Shown piece after piece: positions 1 through 12,600 of a DNA stretch of 64,000 bases. Within the stretch, counting starts at the first letter, position 1. Every line of letters starts with the position of its first letter. The stretch lies in NCBI GenBank assembly GCA_043228905.1, contig JBHGNT010000017.1, forward strand, positions 496,001 to 560,000, in the 5' to 3' direction. Below the pieces are notes generated by a model. The model saw only the letters and a program-made list of their open reading frames with translations, had not been told where the DNA came from and searched no databases. This DNA is from Azolla caroliniana (Eukaryota; Polypodiophyta). The position numbers and the translations under genes were made by a program.

Positions 1-606
1 CTTGATAGAGCAAGACATTATGGCATTCTTGTTTGTATTATCACAATGTAAGTTAGCGTCTTTCACACTCTCGTGCTATGTATAACTATTGTTGTTTGAT
101 TAACATTCTGCAATGTACCATAGTTCTATAGATTGACTTTCTTTTTGGGTTTTGCTTTTAAGCTTCATATGGTATTTTCATCTTGATCTCTTACATTGAG
201 TACCATGAGAAATTATCTCCTCAGTAGCACGAACTAGATTTCTCAAATGGACTACAAACATTGAATTTGGCATTGGGTATACCTTTGAATTCGACATGCG
301 GTTAATCACATTTGAATTTGAGTTCTCATAAGAATTGCAATGTGTGGCATTTTGATGGATTTGACAATGTGGTTAATCACATTTGAATGTGAACACAACA
401 TGGTACAAGCATACTTAAGATTAAACACATGCTAAACAAAATTGTTAACTAAATGCTTAGCCATATCTATTATTAGCTGAGGACATTATTGCTCAAATTG
501 GCACTTGGTAACTCCTAGTCTCAACTCCTAGGGTTTATCTAGATACAACATCTGTTACAGAGAGCACAAAAGGTTGAGAGAGAGAGAGAGAGAGACAGAC
601 AGAGAG

Positions 607-3600
607 ATGGTCGCTTTGTGCGTGGGCTCTGGAGATTCGACTTTATTTCGTTGCCATGGATTTTCTACCTTTTCTCTGATTCATCATCAACTTCCTGGTT
701 CTCTCTCATCATCATCGTCAGTATCATTCTCATCATCAAGTCGAGGGTCCTTCTGCATCAGAGCTACTGCGATCGATACTGCATCTGCTCCTCCAAGTAA
801 GATCACAATTCCTGAAGAAAAGCTTAGAGAAAGACATTTGAAAGAAATAAGAATGCTTGCAAAAACATATTTTTGAATGCTTTTCTCTTAGGCATCGAAG
901 GAAGCCCCTTAAACGATTAGTACGGTCAAAGGAAAAACGTTTCCTATGGTAGACATTCGCCTGGGCTTGGTTACTCCCGAGTCAACCCCTTTATGTTAGA
1001 TACGTATTTGGTGCAGAGTTAATCTCTTCACGTTATATATGTGGTGCGGAGTTAATCGCTTTATGTTGTCAGCGCTACTACACTGTGTTCAATCCATAGC
1101 ATAGAATTACTCGAAAAATACAAAAAACACTAAAAAAACTTAACTTGTGATTCAGATGGACACATCTGGGCCGCCTGCTCTCCTCCGTCTGACGGCGTGG
1201 ATTCACTCCATAGCCTATCTCGGATGGAGCCATGAAAGCTCTCCACGTGGCATGGGTGTGTGCCGTTAGATCTTGGCGCTTTCATAAATTGTAGCTGTCA
1301 ATTGACTTGTGCTCTTGTCCTCGAGTTTGGTGGAAATGCAACTTATTCTCTGTTTCCGGACGTCCTGGGAAAAAGACGAGATGCCCCGTATCCTGCCCGT
1401 CTGTCCGCCTGTCCAAAAGCCTCATGTCATATGCACGCTCTCGCTCATTATTCATCCATAGTTCCTAGAAGAAGTGACGGTTTCGATTGACTATATAAAA
1501 CCCTTTGAGACGAATGAGGTACCACTTTTGTTTTCTCGTGATTGGTTGGTCGTTCAAATAGACAAGGAATGTGTAAAGAAGAGCTTAGATTATGTAACTT
1601 GCAACTTCTATGCCTGTCGATAATTGTGGAGATTTTCCTACTCGTTTGTTTATTCTCGATCAAACGCCCATATCCAAATGTTCCCTTGACAATCATGAGA
1701 GATTGATAAAAAGAGAGAACCCATGGTATAGGTTTCTAGCATGATACTACTTGTTGTGTTTGCAACCTTTTTTGTATATATGGTGTTGTGTGATCGTGTA
1801 AATTTACAAGGAACTTTTCTATTCAAGAGAAACTCCAACTTGGTATATGTTGCTCACCTTGATAGAGCAAGACATTATGGCATTCTTGTTTGTATTTTTC
1901 TTTTAGGTTAATCAATTTCAAGGGTATATATATCTCATGGTTGGCCCATTTTTCTAGAAAATTATTAACAATTGTGAATGCACTTAGGATTTCTAAATTC
2001 TACATTCAAATAAAGAACACTCGTGCGATTGAATGCCCCCCCTAACTTCATGGTGACAATTTATGAATCATTAACAATTGTGAATGCACGTAGGATTTCT
2101 TGATTCTACATTCAAATAAAGAACTATTATTCGATTGAATGCTCCCCCCAGGTTCATGGTTGGCCCAATTTTCTACAAAATCATTAACAATTGTGAATGC
2201 ACTTAGGATTTCTAAATTCTACATTAAAATAAAGAACACTCGTACGATTGAATGTTCCTCCCAACTTCATGGTGACAAGTTATGAATCATTAACACTTGT
2301 GAATGCACGTAGGATTTCTATATTCTACATTCCAATAAAGAACACTTGTACGATTGAATGTTCCCCTCAGCTTCATGGTGACAAATTCTGGATCCATCTT
2401 TGATGTCCAAGTATCTCTTTTTTTACAATCACAAAGTAACACGTTGCTCGTATGCCATATGGTGTTTACAATCACAAAGTAACATGTTGCTCGTATGCCA
2501 TATGGTGTTTACAATCACAAAGTAATTTGGAAAGTTGTCTTCCAAGTGGAAAATGTATCCTTTTGCAATCATAAATATATATGCTCATGAGATTGTTGAT
2601 AAACCTGAAGTAATTATAATTGTGTCCCATCGAATTAGTTTGCTCCAAAATTCCAATTGATGATGTTTTTTGTACAACAAAACCCATGTGATCATCATAT
2701 TCGCAAAGTAGTAAACTATCAAAATGGGGACGTTCAAATCAGTATTTATCCATGTGAAATGAGAGCATTATAACTTATATGTATCACAATGTAAGTTAGC
2801 GTCTTTCACACTCTCATGCTATGTATAACTATTGTTTTCTGATTAACATTCTGCAATGTACCATAGTTCTATAGATTGACTTTCTTTTTGGGTTTTGCTT
2901 TTAAGCTTCATATGGTATTTTCATCTTGATCTCTTACATTGAGTACCATGACAAATTATCTCCTCAGAAGCAGGAACTAGATTTCTCAAATGGACTGCAA
3001 ACTTTGAATTTGGCATTGGGTATACCTTTGAATTCGACATGCGGTTAATTACATTTGAATTTGAGTTCTCGTAAGAATTGCAATGTGTGGCATTTTGATG
3101 GATTTGACAATGTGGTTAATCACATTTGAATGTGAACACAACATGATACAAGCATAGTTAAGATTAAACACATGCTAAACAAAATTGTTAGCTAAATGCA
3201 AAATTGGGATGGAGAATTTGATCCCGATGGTATATTGTGAGTCTAGTACAATCATAGGATCTCTGATATCATAATTATGCTTGACATTTATATCATAGTA
3301 GTTTTGTTTGTATTGTATCAGAGCCCCAACCACAAAATTGAATGATGCATTGTTTTATGCAACCTCCTCTCCATCAATGTAGTCATCAATGAGGTTTTTC
3401 GTCACCACCTATTTATTTTTTGCAGTGGATGTCCCCAACCATAGGTGGCTACAAACTCAAAATGCGAGCCAAGATTTTATATCATTAAAACCAATACGAT
3501 ATTACATGTTTCCTTTGTATTCATGTGAAATAACATTCAGGGCAACAAGACTTACATTATATGTCACAAGGATGGCTATCCAACTAGTTCTTGATTACAG

Positions 3601-6600
3601 ACATTAGGATTTGGCAATCCTTGACTCCTATATCTCAAGATAATATCAAGCAATGAGAATGATGTTAGGTTCTTTCATGGGACATGGATTGAAAGCTAAG
3701 GACATGACTAAAGCCAATGGAGGACTTCAAACTCTCATAAGTTACACGTCACTCATACCAACTCTACCATTCTCTAGCTCTTATGTGACATCCAAGGGCA
3801 GTCGGCAGGTCCGCGTGAAGAACACCTTCCTCATCATCACTTTAGCCCTATCTATTATTAGCTGAGGACATTATTGCTCAAATTGTTTCCTGGGGCACTT
3901 GCTAACTCCTAGACTCAACTCAAAAGCAACCATTATGTATTTGATCTATTATTGGCCTTTTCAAGTTCTACTCATTGCAACAACTTCTTTAAGCCTTTAA
4001 GGAATAGTGTGAATACTTTGAAGGTAAAAATCTTAGGGTTTATCTAGAGACAACATCTGTTACAGAGAGCACAAAAGGTTGAGAGAGAGAGAGAGACAGA
4101 GAGAAGGACGCTTTGTGGGTGGGCTCTGGAGATTCGACTTTATTTCATTGCCATGGATTTTCTACCTTTTCTCTGATTCATCAACTTCCTGGTTCTCTCT
4201 CATCATCATCGTCAGTGTCATTCTCATCATCAGCTCGAGGGTCTTTCTGCATCAGAGCTACTGCGATCGATACTGCATCTGCTCCTCCCAGTAAGATCAC
4301 AATTCCTGAAGAAAAGCTTAGAGAAAGACATTTGAAAGAAGTAAGAATGCTTGCAAAAACATATTTTTGAATGCTTTTCTCTTAGGCATCGAAGGAAGCC
4401 CCTTAAACGATTAGTACGGTCAAAGGAAAAACGTTTCCTATGGTAGACATTCGCCTGGGCTTGGTTACTCTTACTCCGAGTCAATCCCTTTATGTTAGAT
4501 ATTTGGTGCGGAGTTAATCTCTTNNNNNNNNNNNNNNNNNNNNNNNNNNNNNNNNNNNNNNNNNNNNNNNNNNNNNNNNNNNNNNNNNNNNNNNNNNNNN
4601 NNNNNNNNNNNNNNNNNNNNNNNACTTCAATGCCTAAGAGAAAAGCATTCAAAAATATGTTTTTGCAAGCATTCTTACTTCTTTCAAATGTCTTTCTCTA
4701 AGCTTTTCTTCAGGAATTGTGATCTTACTGGGAGGAGCAGATGCAGTATCGATCGCAGTAGCTCTGATGCAGAAAGACCCTCGAGCTGATGATGAGAATG
4801 GTAAAGAGGGATGTTTGACGGATCAGCTATTGAGAGATGACGTTCAGCAAACAGGACTGTAGTAGAGATGAGAGTAGAGACACACAGATCTTTGGTGTAC
4901 AACGCAGAGTACTAAAAAGAAGGTTATTATATTAGTTAACCTTACATAGAAAGTGGTGTGTTCACATTATAAAAAGAGGTGTCCTGTCCAGGTGAACAAT
5001 GTGTTCACATATACGAATAATTACCTAATTTGTGAACTACGGGCCTTTACACCTAACAACCTCCCACTTAAAGGTCCGATGTGAACATTCAAGTAACTCC
5101 CACTAGCTGTATGCAATGCTCATGTTGAGCTTTGCCAAGACTTTTAGTGAGAATATCTGCAGGATTATCCTGTGTTTTGATCTTGGTCAATGTTACTAGA
5201 CCATCCTCCAAAACTTGTCTGATAAAGTGATGTCGCACATCAATGTGTTTGGTGCGCGAATGAAACATGGCATTCTTAGCCAGATACACAGCACTCTGGC
5301 TATCACATCCTAACACAGGAGTACTAACAGACATGCCAAGATCTTCACCAAGTCTGCTGAGCCATATAGCTTCCTTTGAAGCTTCTGTAGCTGAAATATA
5401 TTCAGCTTCAGTAGTACTCAGTGCTACAATCTTTTGCAATTTGGAGCACCAAGACACTGCTCCACCAGCAACTGTAAATATATACCCGCTAGTAGACTTA
5501 CGTGTATCCAAGTCACCTGCCATGTCTGCATCACAATATCCCTGCAAATTTAATGCACCCTTCCCATAGCATAAACATTTTCTCTGTGTACCTTTAAGAT
5601 ACCTGAAAACACACTTGACAGCCTCCCAATGTGCTTTCCTGGGATTAGACATATAGCGACTAACAACTCCCACTGCATAAGCAATATCTGGACGAGTAGC
5701 TACCATAGCATACATTAGAGAACCACATGCTGATGCATAAGGAATTCCCTTCATAGCATTGATTTCCATCTCATCCTTTGGACAATCAGCCTTGCTGAGT
5801 TTAAGATATGACGGCAAAGGAACTCCAAGGGACTTTGCTTCTGCCATATTAAATCTGTTAAGCACTTTTTCAATGTACTTTTCTTGTGACAAAAACAACA
5901 ATTTGTCTTTTCTGTTTCTACTGATTCTCATGCCCAAAATATGCTCTGCATTTCCCAAATCTTTCATAGAGAAGACCAATTTCAGTTGATCTTTTAGAGC
6001 ATCAAGACTAGTCTTTCTTTTCCCAGCTAGCAACATATCATCCACATATAGAACAAGTATGATAGGACTGTCATCGATATCCTTTTTCGTGTATAAACAA
6101 TGATCTGCATAGCTACGATCAAAGCCTTGAGAAAGCATAAAAGTATCAAACTTCTTATACCACTGTCGTGGTGCTTGTTTTAGGCCATACAAGCTACGTT
6201 TTAGTTTGCATACCAAATGCTCCTTGTTAGAGACTACAAAACCCTCAGGTTGTTTCATGTAGATCTCTTCATCAATATCACCATGCAAAAAAGCGGTCTT
6301 TACATCCATTTGGTACAACTCCAAATTAAGCATTGCAGTGAGAGCAAATAGCACACGAAGTGTGGTCATCTTCACAACAGGAGAGAAGACCTCTTGGAAG
6401 TCAATACCTTCCTTCTGTGCATAACCCTTGGCAACTAATCTTGCCTTGTATTTTGGTTTCCCTTCAATTTCCTTTACCTTATAAACCCACTTATTTGGAA
6501 GAGCTTTCCTTCCTTGAGGTAAGGACACAAGATCCCATGTATCATTTGCATATAAAGATTTTATTTCTTCTTGCATTGCAAGCTCCCACTTACTACTAAG

Positions 6601-9600
6601 TTCACATGACATTGCCTCCTTATAAGTAAGAGGTTCACCCTCATCTGACAGCATGACATAATGCAAAGAGGGGTCATATCTATATATCTGCCTCCTTGAA
6701 CGATTAGACCTACGTACCCAATGATCAGTATTTTCTGGGATTGGTTCTAAATCTGGAGGAAAATCATTTTCAGCACTTTCTGGCTGTTGCGAACCATGTC
6801 CAGCATGTTGTTCGACATCTATATTTTGTTCTTCAGTACCTTCATCTCGTTGACCAATATCTTCATGAGCATCTCTTTGCTGTCCAACTTCTTCTGGCTC
6901 AAAGATAACCGGTTGACCATCATATTCAACCTTTGGTATAGCATCATGAGGTTTATTTTCAGATTTTGTGGATGGCTGTAATTGCTGAAATGTAACGCTC
7001 TTAGAGTTCCCAACAGAGGAACAAGCATTTTTCAGCAATTTTCCTTCATTAAAAACAAGATCCCGGCTGCGTACAATTTTTCTGGACTGAGGTAACCAAA
7101 TCCTATAGCCCATTTCACCTTCATCACCATAGCCCATAAAAATGCCCATGGTGGACTTAGCATCGAGCTTATTTCTCAGCTCACTTCTAATGTGTACAAA
7201 CGCATCACAACCGAAAATTCGTAAATGGTCATATGAGGCTGGTTTGCCAGACCAAACCTCCTCAGGGATTCCATTTTTTAAGGACTTGTTGGGAGAACGA
7301 TTACATATATGAACCGCGGTTTTTAATGCTTCTCCCCAAAATTCATGAGGGAGATTAGCTGTGGACAGCATGCATCGTACTCGCTCACACAAGGTCCTAT
7401 TATACCTTTCTGCCACCCCATTTGATGAAGGGTTATATGGAGCTGTAAGCTCTCTTTTAATACCATGTAAGTCACAATAAGACTTAAATTCTGCAGATGT
7501 AAACTCACCCCCATTATCTGTTCTGAGACATTTCAGTTTTGTCCCTTTTTGAGTAGTCACAAATGCATGAAAAGATTTAAATGCATCAAATGCATCACCT
7601 TTTCTTTTCATCAAGTACACCCAAATCTTCCTAGAATAATCATCGATAAAGGAAATAAAATATGCAGCACCGCCCAAGGATTTTACAGGCATGCTACATA
7701 CATCAGAATGCACCAAATCTAGCACATTTGGTTTACGAGAGATACCAGAATAATAAGAATTTCTTACTTGTTTGCCAAATAGACAATCATTACAAAAAAC
7801 CAGCTTTGATCCTTTAACATCAAATCTTTTTAAAGCAGAAAGGACTTCAAGTCCTTTTTGGCTCATATGTCCTAATCTCTTATGCCAAAGCTCTAAACGA
7901 GAGTCGAATTCAGCAATAGCAAGAAACTTTCCAGGTAAAGCTTTACATTGCAAACAGTACAGAGTGCCCTTTTTGCAACCTTTCACAATAACCATAGATC
8001 CTTTCTTTAGTTTCCATAATCCACCACCGAATAATGTGGTGTAACCATGCAAATCCATTTGTCCTACAGATAGCAAACTTTTCTTAATGCCAGGTACATA
8101 CCTAACATCTTTGAGCACAAGCTCTTGACCATTATCCAAAGACAAGTGTATGGTTCCAATACCATCAATATTGCAAGCACTATTGTTACCAAGATAAACT
8201 TTTCCATAACTGCCTGCATCAAATGTGGTAAAGCACTCCAAACTTGGAGTAACATGAAAAGAAGCCCCAGAGTCTACTATCCATGTCTGTGTCAATCCAT
8301 CATCGATTGACAATAAAGCATCAATAACATCTGTTTTGGTGATTTGCATGTCTTGAACATGAGCTATAAAGGCATCACCTGTAATACAAAGTACATCACC
8401 ATCTTCACCAGATAGGTCTTCAATGATAACATTTGAAGCCATATTAGCTTTCTCTGTTGTATTAAACTTATCCTCTTTGTTTTTCTTCTCTCCGACATTC
8501 TTCTTCCTTTCTAGTTCCATCTTCCAATATCTACAATCAGGTTTCTTATGACCTTTACGGCCACAATGATAGCAAGTGATATCTTGTTGTTTTCCTTTCC
8601 CTCTACTCTTACTTCTATTTCTTTGTCCTACATTTGGGTTCCTCTTATCATATCTCCCCCTAATATTGTATGCTGAACCACTACCTTCTCCACTAGATTG
8701 TCTTCTAATCTCTTCACTGAGAATAGAGCCCCGCACACCATCGAAGGTCAAGGTGGGGCTATTAGATAGTGAAACAACTAATGTTTCCCACGAATCCGGT
8801 AAAGTCATAAGTAGGAAGATAGCTTTGAGCTTGTCATCAAAAGCTGGTAATCCTGAATCTTGTAGTTGGGAGAGAGTACCTGTGAATAAAGATAGATGCT
8901 CTGTTGCACCTTTTGACTCATCAAGCCTCATACTGACAAGTTTTCTCATCAAATGCACCTGATTCACAGGAGTAGTATTCTCGTAAGTTTTCTTAAGTTT
9001 CTCCCAAACTTGATGGGCAGTAGTCAAGCCCTTTACATCTACAAGAATTTCATCAGAAACAACCATTTTAATATATGTAATGGCTTTCTTATTCAAAGTG
9101 TTCCAAGCATCATTTTCCATGCTCTCTGGTTTCGTTTCTACAAGAGCATCTTCACAATCTCTTAGAAAGAGGATGCCCAGCATACGCTCTTTCCACAATT
9201 CGAAACCTTTTCCATCAAATCTCTTGATTTCAAAGAGGTTTTTCACTTCAGCTGAAGTGGAGGCCATTGCTCCCAAGATTTATGACAGATGCCTTCAGAA
9301 ATTGAGCAGAATACCAATAGAAAAGGGTCTGACAGATTTTTTATTTTTATTTTTTAAATCTGTGTTTTCTGCTGATTCTGAATCTAAAGAAAAACAGCAA
9401 AGTAGAGGAAAGAGATTTGGCTCTGATACCAGTTAAAGGTAAAGAGGGATGTTTGACGGATCAGCTATTGAGAGATGACGTTCAGCAAACAGGACTGTAG
9501 TAGAGATGAGAGTAGAGACACACAGATCTTTGGTGTACCCAACCGCCTTGATTGGTACACAAGAAAAAGAAGGTTATTATATTAGTTAACCTTACATAGA

Positions 9601-12600
9601 AAGTGGTGTGTTCACATTATAAAAAGAGGTGTCCTGTCCAGGTGAACAATGTGTTCACATATACGAATAATTACCTAATTTGTGAACTACGGGCCTTTAC
9701 ACCTAACATTGGTTACTCTTACTCCGAGTCAATCCCTTTATGTTAGATATTTGGTGCGGAGTTAATCTCTTTACATTTGATATGTGCTGCGGAGTTAATC
9801 GCTTTATGTCTGTAAAATATAAGTAAGATGTTCCCATTTATGTGCGTTGCCTAACAATCGGCAACGGTTCGGTTTGAACCGAACCGAACCGCAAAACTGT
9901 GCCTTAACGGTTTAAACGGTTCGGTTCGGTTTCAACAGTTAAAAACTGTGGTTTAGACGGTTTATTATTATTTTATTTTATTATTGAATTTTTTAAAAAA
10001 AGTTTTTAAAAATTTGAAAAATTGTCTTTAAACAATCTTTTCATTTTTAAACCTTATTCTTACATTATATAGGAACATCGTTAAAATTTTGTTTTTTTGG
10101 GTGAGAAAGAAAACCAGTTTAAGTTATTTGAATGACAATCATGGTTATGAACACACTTCTTTAGATATGGATTTTGGAGAGATGATGGTTCTTACTAGAG
10201 TTATTAACAAAAGCTGACAAAATGTTTCCAAATTTTCTTTTCTCCCACTGGGCAGGGAAGAAAGCCCCTTTTCTGGACCTACCTTTGCAGGAGATCGACC
10301 CCGAAATTCATGCCATTATTGAGAATGAGAGACGACGTCAAAAGCAAGGACTTGAACTTATTGCCTCTGAGAATTTTACATCTTCAGCTGTTATGGAGGC
10401 TGTTGGGTCATGCCTTACCAACAAATACTCTGAAGGCCTTCCTGGGAAGAGGTAAAACTTTTTCTTCATCATCATTGTTATCATCTTCTTTTCAATTCCG
10501 ACACCTGTATGGGTTTGGGGCATCGATAGAAAAAATACAAGGCAAAGATGAGTTGGGTTTTAGGGAATAAACAAAAGTTTTTATTCCTGTAAGAGATGCC
10601 CCTTGCGTTTAGATATAATTTAGTCTATTTATAATCCAAGAAAATGTGGGTTTAGGTTTTAGTATGATTCTTTTTAATCCTAGAATAGAAGAGACCGGTT
10701 TAGCGCATAGATATAGATTTCTTTCATTTTAATCCTAGACGAGGCGATCTAGAAGATTTGGGGTTTAGTGCTTAACTAGAAATGAAAGTTTTCCTCATAG
10801 AAGAGCTGGTGACAGGATTTCTGATTTATCTTAAAAGAGACAGCCGTTGGTTTTAAGCAAAAATGCTCTAGTTTTAGAATGAGATGGATTCAGGATTTAG
10901 ATAGGAAAAATATTTTATTCCTAGATGGGATGAATTATAGGCAATATGTTCTGATCCTAGACGAGGTACCCGAGAAGAGTTGGATTACGGTTTAATTGTA
11001 TTTTAAATCCTAAAATAGATGCATTTAGGTATGGACAGATATGGACATGGTCATATGGAGGCCAATTATGTTTTGTCAAAAGATAAACAACTGTTCAAAG
11101 TCGAGGTCCAACTATATTGAATGTGCACATGTCCATGCTAAAAATTTGAAATGTAGGTACTATGGAGGGAATGCCTACATTGATCAGAGTGAGATATTAT
11201 GTCAAGAAAGGGCGTTATCTGCATTCCACTTGAATCCAGAGGAGTGGGGTGTAAATGTGCAGCCACTCTCAGGTTCTCCAGCAAATTTTGCTGTCTACAC
11301 TGCTTTGCTTCAGCCCCATGATAGGATTATGGTTAGTAGAACAATGAAAATGGATAAGGGTTTTGAGTCTGATTGGGAATATTTACAGTAGATATGGTGT
11401 TGCATAGGGGCTTGACCTTCCACATGGTGGTCATTTATCCCATGGATTTATGACCCCAAAACGACGTGTTTCGGCAACATCTGTATACTTTGAATCCATG
11501 CCCTATCGTCTGAATGAGGAAACAGGTACACACTTCAAGAATTATAAAAGTTGTTTTTCAGGTTTCTGATATCTGTAGTAAACTGTGTTAATATCTTTAT
11601 ATTGTTGCCAGGTTTTATTGATTATGATATGCTAGAAAAAACAGCAATTCTTTTTAGGCCAAAGCTTATAATAGCGGGTGCAAGTGCATATCCTCGAGAT
11701 TTTGACTATCCAAGAATGAGGAAGGTTTTGTGCTTTTCCTAGTCTGTCCACATTTAAGGATCATTCGTTATTGTTCTGCTTGGGTTTATGTGCATCTTAA
11801 ACAGATTGCAGATTCCGTGGGTGCTTTTCTAATGATGGATATGGCTCATATAAGTGGTCTTGTGGCTGCTGGAGTTGTATCGAATCCTTTTAAGTATGTT
11901 GATGTTGTCACCACGACTACACACAAGGTTAGTTGTTTTTTATTTTAACAGAAACTCTGGGTTAAACGTTAAGGGAAAGAGGATATGGTCTTCTAGAGTA
12001 AAGTATTAACAGTTTCTTCTCGTTTTAATCAGTCTCTAAGGGGTCCTCGCGGAGGGATGATCTTTTTCCGAAAGAGTACTATTTTAGGAGTTGATCTAGA
12101 AACAGCTATCAACAATTCAGTTTTCCCTGGTCTACAGGTTTTTTGCTGGTCATACATGTTGCCTTCCTGTCTTGTATTTTGTGCTTAACAGCTTTGATTT
12201 AATGTTCAGGGTGGGCCACACAATCATACAATTGCGGGACTAGCTGTTAGCTTGAAGCAGGCATCTGGTCCTGAATTTAGGCTTTATCAAGAACAGGTAG
12301 AGCTTGTATAAATTCATGTACTTTTGTTTAGTTAGAAAAAATCTGTTTTACTGAATGAACAACATTCAGGTGGTGGCCAACTGTAAAGCCCTTGCAGATA
12401 GATTGAAATATCTGGGTTACACTCTCGTATCTGGTGGTAGCGATAACCATCTTGTGCTTGTTGACTTAAGGCCTTTGGTTTGTACTATCTTCTTCACTTA
12501 GAGTGCATATAATTTATCAGTTTTGGAACCTTGAAAGAAAAGGTAAATACTTTAAGCAGGGTATTGATGGAGCCAGAGTGGAGAGAGTTTTGGATTGCGC

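Larger units (their letters stand above)
1..4523. repeat. Tandem segmental duplication of the SHM3 5' region
   Basis: Copy A (1 to about 1030, open at the window edge) and copy B (about 1858-4523) share long stretches: 1-38 with 1858-1895, 39-456 with 2782-3199, 457-500 with 3841-3885, and 519 to about 1020 with 4033-4523. Copy B carries three blocks absent from copy A: about 1896-2781, 3200-3840 and about 3929-4027. The unit includes promoter-like DNA, a GA-rich 5' leader and exon 1. The sequence at 1030-1857 lies between the copies and is not duplicated. Confidence 0.9.
4800..9708 (-). mobile_element. Ty1/Copia LTR retrotransposon, nearly intact
   Basis: Two LTRs of about 260-270 bp (4800-5058 and 9438-9708) flank one long gag-pol frame read leftwards. 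The minus-strand 5' LTR is the right one. A primer binding site complementary to initiator tRNA-Met (TGGTATCAGAGC, 9420-9431) follows it, and a purine-rich AAGTGGGAGG tract precedes the 3' LTR. Both LTRs start TGTTAG on the minus strand. By eye they are identical apart from one replaced block, which points to recent insertion. No 5-bp target duplication is present: the left flank is an inverted exon piece and the right flank is intron sequence. The outer end of the left LTR may be trimmed by a few bases. Confidence 0.95.

Noticed and set aside
3240-3330. Retrotransposon primer site suggested by TATCAGAGCC near 3318
   Set aside because: The match to the tRNA-Met primer site is imperfect, and no LTR or pol sequence flanks it.
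10222-10455. SHM3 starting at an ATG at 10222 within intron 1
   Set aside because: That ATG lies before the CAG acceptor at 10253-10255, and exon 1 at 607-796 joins exon 2 in phase with a transit peptide.
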